Assembly (NCBI GenBank): GCA_947652605.1 | Contig: OX393576.1 | Location: forward strand, 62,906,966-62,970,965 | DNA: 64,000 nucleotides | Source of the DNA: Elmis aenea | Taxonomy: Eukaryota > Arthropoda > Insecta > Coleoptera > Elmidae | Reading direction: 5' to 3' | In this document: positions 24,301 to 36,300 of the stretch, piece after piece | Layout of the letters: each line of letters starts with the position of its first letter | Position numbering within the stretch: the stretch's first letter is position 1 | Program-made: the position numbers and the translations under genes | The notes under the pieces: generated by a model | What the model saw: the letters and a program-made list of their open reading frames with translations, nothing else | What the model was told of the DNA's origin: nothing | Databases searched by the model: none

Positions 24301-27300
24301 AAAATACAATAGGCCTCATAGACATGGGCGTCCGCAGAAAATTTTCCAGGGGGGGGCAAAGCATAGAGACAAACAATAATATATATAAATTGTAATTAAA
24401 TTTTTCAATTTTTGTGATTTGTCTTTACAAGTACTACTTTTACTCGATTCCAGGGGGGGGGCAAGTGCCCCATTTGCCCCCCCCTGCGGACGCCCATGCT
24501 CATAGATTAAGTACCGGCCCTAACAGTGGGGGGGGGGGGGCAAGAGGATCAAATCTTTGGGCCTCACAGTTTTAGGGGGCTCAATTTTTAACTTGTTCTG
24601 TTAGAAAAAAATACATACTACCTCGGTCCGAAAATATAGTATACATTAAGAAAAAAAAAGTGGGAATAACAAAAGTAATATTATCTTGGTCTTTTTTTGT
24701 TTTTGTTTATAAATAGGTGGTTGTTAGGCAACCAATAAACAAGGCACACAAATATTTTGGCATATGTCAAAAATAATTCACAGGAAAAAAATTCGCGTAT
24801 TTTAGACAAATTAAGTGACACCCGCTGTTCCAACAAAATGGCGAATTTTGATCAAAATTGTGTTGAATTGAAAAGAAAAAGTTCCAAATCAAAGCAACTG
24901 ACACTTAACCAACGTTATAGTATACTCTAAAAAAAAAAAAATCCAAATTTCCCATAAGTCACAAGCACAAACCCATTTACGTACAACAAGATAACGCGAA
25001 ACCCCATTCCTCCGATGATGATGAAGATATTGTAGCAGAAGGCTCTAGAGATGGCTGGTCTATTCGACTTAAATAACAACCGCCAAATAGTCCAGATTCT
25101 TATCTATTGGATCTTGGATTTTTCAATTCTATATACAACCTTACAACATACGCTTCACCGAATACAATCGACGAATGATTGAATGCATACAAAATGCATT
25201 TAATGCATTAAACATTCAAACCCTTGATAATGTTTTTCTAACATTGCAAACTTGTCTAGAAGCAACCATGTTAGCAAAAGGAGGGAATTCCTATGATTCC
25301 GCACATCAATAAGGCAAACCTTCATCGTGGGGGCCATAACAAACATTATCATGTCCCATAGAAGCTGTGGAAACAGCCACGTCTTTGTTAAGTTAAAACT
25401 TTTTGTATTATTCTTTGTTTTACTAGATATTTGTAACTATTTCATAAATAAAATCATTCTAATTAAATAAAATTGTAAACGTATATCATATTTTCGGACA
25501 AGAAAAAAATCAAAATGTATACCATATTTTCGGACGGAGGGAGTACTATTTTTGTAGTTGAAACAACAGTTTTGTAACATACAGTGTGTCCAAAGGGTAT
25601 GGATATGCTATATATCTTAGTAAATATCCATTTTAGGAAAAAGTGTACAATGAAAAACAATTGAATTTTCTTAAATGGTAAGATATTATATTATACTCAT
25701 TTGATTGGGGATTTTTTTCTTTTATGTCATGGTGGAAAACTAAGTACCAAACAACTTTATTCAAAACATTTTTTCCTAAAGTGGATATTTACTGAGATAT
25801 AATATACAGGGTGTCCCAATTATACACCGCCAAAAAGTAGGTGCATATTCCTGAGTGAAAATGATGACTATTTGTCAAATATTTTGTTATCGGAAATGTT
25901 AAAGTATTGATCTAGTTGCTTTACTTATTGTGCAGTTGCTATGTATAAATAATATTTTTGTATTTTCATGTAAAAAAGTGACATATGTTTATTCTGTAAT
26001 TTATAAATAAAACTGTAAGAGATTTTTCCAATTGAACTTTAACACGAAAATGCTTCCTTTCAAAGTTAGAGACCTCCAAAGTTGCAAGAAAAAAAAAATC
26101 AAAATATCGATTAAGTCCTAGCCGTTTAAGCTAGAGCTATCAAACTTGGCTGAAATGTGTAGGTGTTTCCCATTGACTTTGTGGGATAATTAGAAAGAAA
26201 ACACGTAATTGGAAGTATGATTTATAGTCAGGTCATCCGCTTACCATCTTCAGATTTTTTTTCTCTGGAATAAAATTGAAAATGTCATTCGTCCATAAGA
26301 AAGTACGACTTAAGAGGAAAAAATTCGTCTCTCTTTGTTTTTTTGCTGTAAACGTAGCCGTTTTCGAGAAAATTAGCGCTAAAGATGCATCGACAAACTC
26401 TGTTTATACACTTCAAATATTTGTTTTACTAAACTTAGTTGGCTAATGTCATGCTTGACTTAAGGCTTGTTCATAAGTAAGCGGATGGCCTGACTATAAA
26501 TCATACTTCCAATTACGTGTTTTCTTTCTAATTATCCCACAAAGTCAATAGGAAACACGTAAACATTTCGGCCAAGGTTGATAGCCCTAGCTTAAACGGC
26601 TAGGACGTAATCGTTTTTTTTTTCTTGCAAATTTGAAGGTCTCTAATTTTGGAAGGAAGCATTTTCGGATAACAAAATATTTGACAAATGGTCATCATTT
26701 TCACTCAGGAATATGCACCTACTTTTTGGCGGTGTATAACTGGGACACCCTGTATAGCATATTCCATACCTTTTGGACACACTGTATATCATCGAACGAC
26801 CATTAACATATTATATTTTTTCCTCGTAGTTTTTAATTTTGAATGGCCCCAAAAACATTGTCCCGGGCCTCACTTTAACCCTGAAAAGCCCTGATTAAGT
26901 ATGAGTAATAAAAATGTCCGAAATATATGTAGTCTTTAAAATAATGCAGGGGATATTGTTTAAATAAAATGCGTCCAAATTCTGCATAATGTAAATTCAC
27001 TGCATAATTTTTAATTTTGGAAAATCGTTGGCTAGCTGTATACGGATTTTTGGTCCATTTCGACCAAAATTTTGAAAATATTACTTCAGTTTCTAAGGCG
27101 ATCAATTACAAAGATCTTTTGCTTGATAACACAATGATTTTTTAATAATTCATGCTATGCAAGCAAGAATTTCCAAAGCGAACCAATCAAAATTTGGTCG
27201 TTTTTTTGGGGTGTTATCACACATTTCGAGAATGCAGTGGAATTACAGTAGTATGGGTTTGTTAATACAGAATTTTTGAACCGTTAACACCTTTACCAAT

Positions 27301-30300
27301 TGTTTCGATATCGAAGAAGTGTTTGGTGCGTATAAACCTTAAATAATTACTATAGATCGTTATGATGATGGATGTGCAAAAACAAAAAGAGAAAGTAGAA
27401 GACCGTTTATGGTAAATAATTTCCCTGTTGCGTCGTGAACGTATGTCTCCCTCAAGAGGTCAACACATAAAGCTATTAATACGAATCATAAATTTTAGAT
27501 ATGAGCATAATGATATTATCTAGATTATTAAATATAATTAAAGTCCACATTTTTGTTTAAAGTAATTTACATTGACAGCGTACATCTGCGTAAATACTTT
27601 AGGTGTTGTGTAAGACAAAACGATTAACCGCTGTGTAGGCTCGTTTAAATATGTTAAAACATTAAGCAACTCGAAATTATTTATTATAACCAAACTAAAC
27701 ATCGTACAAGGAATAAAACTTTAACACTTTTTCAGGAATTTTTTCAGCCGTAATTTGATGTACTGTAATTTGTATTTAAGAGTTCATTTTTTTATAGCTT
27801 TCTTGAGAAGTAATTTGTCGATCTGAACTTAATCGCCAATAAATTAGTTTCTGCTTGAGGTTTATAAAAAAATTGAGCATTCTAAATAAAATAGTAACGA
27901 CGTTGCAGGTCGTTCCATCAGTCAGCGTGGCGCGTTTACGAGCCCCAGGAGGTAAGGTTACATAGAACCACAGTGAGTGGCAAAATGGAGGTCATTCTGT
28001 CCTCAATAGAAACTCTTTAACTATTAGTTCTAACATTCAAACGAGATTAGTAAACAATGTTAGTAATAGATTCAAAATCGTTTAATTATGCAATCCTACA
28101 TTACTGATTTATATCAAGGTAGATGAATTCAAACCTGCTTTTAAATTGGTACGTCTTTGTAAACATTCATCTACAGCGCATTGATAAAATTAATTAATAA
28201 AGTTAAATAATAGTTTTTATAGTTGATTAAAATTATTTAATTATTACATAGACCGATTTTGAGTAAACTTAGTTCCTAGCAAGTTTATATTAGTGTCAAA
28301 TTATGCACGTTATGATCATCAAGAATTAAATTAAAAGTTGTTTGGGTGAGCCTGAAAAGTATTCCTGGCAAATAAGTTTAAAGAAACAATGGCATAAGGA
28401 ACCAAATTACCATAAAATTACACAAGCCGACATTGATGTTTGTTGTTTTGGATTTGATTGGTGTTATTTACTAATTCGGTGGCGCTGATTACGAATCTGC
28501 TTTTAGTTTTTTGATATCACATCAGCTTTTCACACAAAAGAATTTTTTAATAAATTGGATCGGCTGTGCAAGTACGACGCGACGTCTTGTAGACCCGAGC
28601 ATATTGGTCCGAAGGCTAGCTACGTATTACCTGATGTCCCAGTTTCCCGGATTTGTAACAGTTAGAAATCAGTCAAAACAATAACAGTAATTTTATTAAC
28701 CCTTTAAATATGTATGTAACTCGTTTGTTTTACACAATTAAAATCATTTATTTGCGTATGCAGGTATCTATATGTATACATATTTAATTCATTTTGCTGT
28801 AAGGCTTGATAAGATAGCAAAAATCTGTGAGTGCCATTGAATTCAGAGCATGTTATTTATATAAGAACAGCAATTTTAATATAAATTATACAAATAGTTT
28901 TTTGTTTAAATAGTTTTAAAATTAAATGTTTTTGTTTGAAAACTCATTAACCTATCTTTCTGTTTTCCTAAAAATCGATATGATAGCAAAAATCTGTCTG
29001 TGCCATTGAATTCAGAGGATGTTATTTGTATAAGAACAGCAATTCTAATATAAATTAGACAAATAGTTTTTTGTTTAAACAGTTTTGAAGTAAAAAAATA
29101 TTTTTTCAGAGCTATTAATCTTTTTTCCATTTTGCTGAAAAACTTGAGGAGATAGCGAAAAACTGCGTGTGCCATTAAATTCAGAGCATGTTATATATGT
29201 AAGAACAGCAATTCTTATATAACTTATACAAATAGTTTTTTGTTTAAATAGTTTTGAACTTTTGAGTTTTTTTCTATAGAATCATTAATCTGTTTTTCCT
29301 TTTGTTGAAAAACTTGATGTGATACCGATAATCTGTGTGCGCTATTGAATTCAGAGCATGTCATTTATATAAGGACAGCTATGCTAATATAAATTGTCCA
29401 AACAGCTTTTGTTTAAATATTTTTGAAATTTAATTATGTGTTGTTTTTCTTTAAAAACTCAATTATATGTTTTTCCATTTTGCTGTGATGTGATAGCGAA
29501 AAACTGCGTGTTCGATTGAATTCAGAGCATGTAATTTATATAGGAACAGTTATCAAAATTAAAACAATTTTCACAAAGTGCTGAAATGTCGGCCTGTATT
29601 ATCTACCATAAACAACTAATAAATGAATATTTTAAATACAATTAAAAGTTTTTAAATCAACAATACCTTGCTTAGTGCACATATTTTTCTGTTCCGACAG
29701 GCTCTACACGCAAAATCATTCACAAACACACACTAAACTGTTTCAGAAACCAACTAATTCCGCATGTAGAACAAGATGATAGTTTTTTTTTTGTAAATTA
29801 AATTGTGCCTTCGATTAAACAACAAGCATGCATCTGTTTTGTTAAAATCCTACTGACGCCGTCTGTATCTGTTATCAACATTTATTAATGTTATTTACGA
29901 TAACGCCATGCTAAAATTATAACAATTTCCTACAATTAATGTTGTCAAACCATAAATGAGTAATGGATTGAGAAAGATAAACACAATAAAAATATCTTAT
30001 AGTTTAGACTGATTATACCTGGCGCCGAATTTTTTATATCGGGGTGTTATCAGACGATTCCCACAAATCGTGGAATCCCTGATAGTAAAAACCTACTGAT
30101 ATGATATGAATGTAAGAGAAACAATTTAAATATTAAATAAATACTTCGTAGCATGCGTATCGTACGTCCAAAAATTCGTAGCAGCAAACAAAATATAAAT
30201 GAAAAGCAGCCAGTAAGCCCTAGCGGTTGACTAAACCTTAATTCTGTCACATAAATTGTTAGATAACTTTATAACTTTTCTGCATTATTAATTGACAATG

Positions 30301-33300
30301 TAATTCGTTAATAGATCGAACAAAATTGTACAGGAAAATTTTGCCTCAAGTAATCAGTTATCTATTTATAAAGCAGTTGTGCGGTTGTAAATATTTCACA
30401 ACGACAACACGTGACCATTTATCAATGGATCCACAGTTTATAGCGCGCGCCATAACAGCGTCTTCTATGTTAGTGCACCATCAATCAGTAGATTATGAGA
30501 AGGCTACTGTGACATCTGATAATTCTGACATTAACAGAGTAACTACATTGTATTTATTCGCTTGTTCTGATCATCGATAGCTTTTTTCACCATTTGGGGC
30601 TGTGATGGTCGTTTTACCACAGTTCTTTTCAGCAATTGGTTGAAGCGTCAAAGCTTACCATTTTTGATAAGAGAAAAGGATACAATTTTTGTAGGAAATA
30701 AAAAGATAAAACCCATCACTTAAATTTGACCAGGGGTGCTAAATACATGGAATCTTATTTGTGTATTGTACGTTATTGTTTGACTCTAGGGTAGAGTTTC
30801 AATCTTACGAGGAAATTTATATTAAGAAAGTTTTTGATATTTGAAAACTCGGATATAACGAAAATTTTGGCAAATAATTAATAAATATTTAACTGCATAA
30901 AATTACTGTGGTTAAATGTTCAACAAGTACCTAATGGGAAATCTTCTCAAAACGCTTGGAAAATGACTTTTATGGACTTCAAAAGCAGATTCGGCGGTTC
31001 ATCAGATCACACAGGAGAGAGGTAAACAAGTTGGTTGAAATAACCCACATAAAAAAGGAGGATTGGGTCAACTATCTAACGGATCTATACAGAGCACAAA
31101 ACGAAGAAGAGGAACTGAACACACCAGAAATAGCTATTAATGAAAACGCAGAAATTAGTACATCCGACGTACAACTAGCTCTGCAGAAGTTAAAAAAACA
31201 GAAGAGCGCTGGACAAGACGGAATACCAAACGAACTACTTAAATACGGCGGACGAGAACTAACTCAAAAATTAACAACTCTAATTCAGAAGATAATGTAT
31301 CAACACAGAATCCCAGATGAATGGAAAACCAGCGCCACCATTTTTATGTTTAAAAAGGAGATAAGAAAGTACCCTAGAACTACAGAGGAATAAACCCGTT
31401 GAGCACAATATTGAAGCTAACAACAAACAAACATAATTAACGGTATCTCCTCGCTGGCAGATGAACAACAAGGATTTAGATCAGGAAGATCCTGCACGGA
31501 TGCCGTCTTTGTCATATCTCGGGATAGAACTTTCGGGCTTTGGCGATGTGGAAGCAGAGGTGAGGGCACAAAAATAACTAAAGCAACAAGGATAGCAGGA
31601 TGTCCAAATAATACAATATGGTGCAACAAAAACTTGGGAATTGAGGCCCAGTCTAGAATCTATAAAGCAACAACTAGGTCTATCATGACTTATACAACGA
31701 AGACCAGGCCAGAAACGTCAAAAACTAAGAGACAACTAGAAACAACGGAAGTAAAAGTGTTGCGCAGAATTACCTACTGGTAAAACACTTCTACACAGGG
31801 AGAGGAATGAAAAAATATGAAAAACGTGCAAAGTAGACGATATTAATAGCTGGGTAACACATAGAAGAAAATAATGGAATGAACATATTAATAGGATGGA
31901 CGACGGGAGCGTTGGACGTCCTAGGAAAAGATGGAGCGACAACCTCATCGTAGAGCAATAAGCAAGTGGACTAAGAATAAACAGGCGAATCGCCTATAGT
32001 CAAAAAGGAAGAAGAAGAAGAAGAAGAAGAAGAAATGTTCAACAAGTATTATTTTAATTAGTACATTATTTAGGTAATTGTTATATGTTGCAATCATCTT
32101 TGGAAAATATAAATATGTTGCTTTTTCATTGAAATAATTTTTTTTTAGATAGCGAAAAAATCGTTTCAATATAAACACAAAATAATTATAAAGGATAACA
32201 AAACCAGTAAACATGAAGTTAGCTTATTATAGCGGCTGCAGCGTTAAATTGCATACTATTTGCATTTTGTGTTTATTAACTGTCACTAGTACATGCAAAG
32301 TACGTTACATGAATACTAATTTGACTAATATTATGACTCCCACACACACATGCTCAACTTTTTGTGTGTGTACAGCGTGCAAAATGTACTTTTCAAAACG
32401 TCTGTTTCAACTGATTGACAGCTACTGCACAAATTAATTCTTTTTAAAGTCGAGAAGTCAAACCCACGCCTGTATCTGATTAGTTGTACAACTTTTTGCA
32501 TGGCGTTTACATTGTAGTTGGCCTTATTACCCGATGGGATCTCTTTAAATAAATTTTGATCCTGCACCAGACCATAACAACATTGCAAACAAGTGCAATC
32601 GCTGAAGCATATCGACTGAAAGTAAATTTTGATAGAAATATAACTGAATTGTACTATGAATTAGAACTGTATCATTAATATTGTATTTCTCGATATAGTG
32701 TTTAGTTGTGAAAGTATAAACGTTTGCTTTGAACTCGAATGGGTTTATTTATTTATGTCTGTTTGTAAAACGGGTTCTTTATTACTTTTTTTTGCCAATA
32801 ACTGCGTTGTCTTGTGCTTATAATACGTTATGGATATTTATTAAAGCAGTTTTTCATTTAACGGTAATCGAGGAGCTACAATAAATTATCGTCTGCTACA
32901 CTTATAATTAAATAATACAGTATAACGTGCATTTAATATTATTCTAGATTCCCTGTTTAATAAATACCAGATGGAAAGACCCAAAAACTTTCAACTCCAT
33001 TCTCCACTTTTTTGTTCTTCTTAATCAGGCCCTTTTATATCTTTGTAGTTGTCGAGGCTGATTCTGTTTTCCCATCCATTGACTAGCTGTGGAACTTTTC
33101 CCTCAACAATTTAACTTTTGCCTTAATTTTCAACAAGTTTTTGAGAAACTCGGGTAAACGAAGAAGTACAATTAAATAATTTTTGGTGAAAGCTTTTTGC
33201 CACACACCTGTGTTTGTTATTAAGCGAAGGAACGTTTATTTATTACCAGTATGAAGTTACAAAAAAATAAACTCCAAACCGTTATCCGCAAATTAATACT

Positions 33301-36300
33301 TAACTTGTCAATAAAGAATTATCACCAAAAGACAATATTAAGTGTCGCTTAAGTTGTAATCGAACATTGGTTGAAGCTCAAACTTTTAAATGTGCAGAAT
33401 AAATAATTAATTATGTTCAGCGGGGTCCCAATATAATTGCAATAAGCGAAACGACAGAATTAGTAGTCGTTCCGGCAATAATTAATGATAGATGTCATCC
33501 ATAAAGAGGACATCGAAGTATAAAACGTTTAAAATCATAAACTCACAGTTGTTTGTAAAATTTATTATGCTGAAAACATATGTTACAAGTAAAACTTCAC
33601 CAATTAAAAACTTTCTAAAATTTGCTATATTTATAAAAGAGGTGTTGCGAAATTTTGTTGTGGTTTTGAGATATTAACAAAAATATTTAAATTTTACGAA
33701 CTTGTTTGCAGAAATGCTTGTTCAAAAACGGACCAAACACCTAGATCATTGTGGGACAGAAAATAACAATCAAACTTTGTTGTAGAATATGTTCTGGATA
33801 AATAAATTATTTTATTTAGTCATGAGTCCTTCTACTGTTAGGTGCAGGATTGTTGAGTTGTTTTGTGCTGCTTTATTCCATGTTTTTCTGTCTTGTGCTA
33901 GCTTTTTATGCCCTTCCATTTGATGTTTCTATCCGCTGCTGCTTTTTTAACTTCGTCTTGCCAGATTTTTCTCGGTCTATCTCTTTTTTTTCCCCTGTGA
34001 TCTTGCTTCTTAGGCTTTTCTGGTTAACATTTCTTCTTTCATCCTATAAATGTGACCCATCCATCCCAGCTGCCTTTCTTGTATTTTTGTTTCAACTGAT
34101 TTTATCTTTAATTGTTCTCTATATGTTTCTTCTGATTCTATTCTTTATGGTTTTTCCTTGGATTTTTCTTAGACATCTCATTTCTGCTGCATTCACTCGG
34201 TTACTATTTTTATTTAGTACATTAATTAATGTTATTCCTCTATAATTAGAACAATTGCTTTTGTCCCCTTTCTTGTATAACGGATAAATAAATAACACTA
34301 CAAAAACATGCTTCAAAACCTTCATATATATTTCAACGCCCATATAGATTTTGAAATCAGTTGAAACTTGCTCTTATTTTAACGAAATCACGATGGATTC
34401 TAAAGTTTAAACTTTCGCATCTATATTTACACAAATAATTTCTGTAATTTATCGTACAAGTTCATTAAGCACGATTAATGAAGTGTTTCAAATAAGTCAT
34501 TGTATTTTTAATGGCATTTTAATGGTTTACTATGATAGCTACGCAAAGTTAAATATACATAAGATTGCTTTATTGAGATAAAAGTGAGCTTATTCATACA
34601 GAATTTTAAGTATTATAGTTGCAGTTGGCTATATTATTCTAAACACATCTTTGTTAAGACAACTTTTGAACTAAAAATAGGGATTTTGAAACGCATGATA
34701 GCATTAGTTGGCTCTCAAAAAGGTAAATTATATTTAAATGTATCTAACAGTAACAATCAAGTCGATAAGATATTATTTATTCACTGGTAGTTCGTTGACG
34801 TTGTACATAAAAAAAACCGTAGATAGTTTATTAAGAAAGTTAAATTTAACACCTCAAGTGAAATGCATTACTACAAAACGAATTGGTAACGATGTGCTAG
34901 TGGCGTAATTTCAAGAACAAAATGCCTTTTCCTTTAGAAAAACAATCGACTTTTCGATTATGTTCTAGTTATTGCTTTGGACCACACGCGAGAGAATGTA
35001 CAAAAGTTTTTTATTGCATCTCATGAAATTGTGTTTATAATAAAACGTACATAAATAAATTTACAATTATTGCTGTTGTCGGTAGGCAAATAAACAGTAT
35101 AAACTTTATAATTAATTAGTGTAATAATTTATTACGAGAAGATGCTTTTGGCAAGTATTAACAAACAACAAATTCTACTTAAAATTGTTTGTGAAATGCT
35201 AAACGATTTAAATTGCAGAGATAGCAATTCAAGTAACTAAAAATTCTATCTACGACTAAGATTAAAAAAATTTGATGAATTCTGAAAACTCTTAAGCCTT
35301 TGAACAAAACATACTTATCATACTTTCAACTTTAAATGACTTTTCTTTAATTTATACTGGGTGTGTATAAATTGGCGGAAGCTCTACACGTGGCGATGTT
35401 CTTCGTAAAATTCTAAGTCGAAAATTCTAATACAAAAATGTTGTACATTGCTTGCTTGGTGTGATGGTGTGTCTCAAAGTTTTGACATTCAGTCCTTTAA
35501 TAAGCGTTATTATTTAACACTTGCAAATGAAAAAGCTGCAATTTGGAATAAAAATAAATTTCGAATAGTATTTTTCCCTGGATATTGTGTTCTTCCTTTT
35601 AAAAATTGGTGTTGAAAATATGTAAATCACTGATTTGAATGAAAATAATACATATGGCACCATTGTCATTTGCTGTCATCTCTGTTTTTCTCGTAATTAT
35701 TTCTAGACGATACCTAAAAGATTGCAGCTATGTTTACGAACTAAAGGCTTTCAGTTCGAACAAATTTTATAAATATCCAAGTAAAAATTGCTGATAAAAA
35801 AATGTTTAAACGCAAATCAATGGATGCTATGCTGCCAAATTTTTGTTTTTATAAATGGTTCCTGAGGCCATAGGAAGCATGGTACCACATTTTGTATTAA
35901 GATTATTGACTTAGAATTTTACGAAAAACATCGCCACGTGTAGCGCTTCCGCCAATTTATACACACCCTGTATATATGTACGTATAATTTACTTGCTGTA
36001 ATTATAAAGTTCTTTTTGGTTTTTCAGTGTATATTTTTATTCTAAGGTCACACTTTCAGGACATGCATTGGCTTAATCGCTTATAATTTTTGAAGAAAAA
36101 GCGTAAAAAATGTACAGTTCGCACAGTTTTTTACGACGATTTAGACATTTTAAGCAATCCTGCTTGATTTTTAAGCGTTTATTAACGCGACCGGTGTCTG
36201 TTATTACCCAATATACAAATTATACCTCTCGTACAACGGTCTTTTTAAGATGTACCAAATAAGGAAAACCCAATTTCCATTTGTTTCTTTAAGTGGTATG

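Larger units (their letters stand above)
24514..26893. mobile_element. Probable hAT-like element hosting three other transposons
   Basis: Identical 8-mers ATTAAGTA lie at 24506-24513 and 26894-26901. The ends CCGGCCCTAACAG... and ...GAAAAGCCCTG are weakly inverted, and subterminal GGGCCTCAC motifs recur in inverted orientation near both ends. Inside lie the mariner-like element (24618-25543) and foldbacks F and E2. The imperfect termini keep this tentative. Confidence 0.55.

Noticed and set aside
24223..24376. Short minus-strand ORF over the hAT MITE
   Set aside because: It runs through MITE termini and poly-G, with no family resemblance; chance ORF.
28790..29560. CRISPR-like array from regularly spaced repeats
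   Set aside because: The whole 170-bp unit repeats, so there are no unique spacers, and the genome is eukaryotic.
33850..34245. 131-codon hydrophobic plus-strand ORF resembling a membrane protein
   Set aside because: It is the antisense shadow of the minus-strand non-LTR relic; the apparent hydrophobicity comes from reading the complement of Lys/Glu-rich codons.
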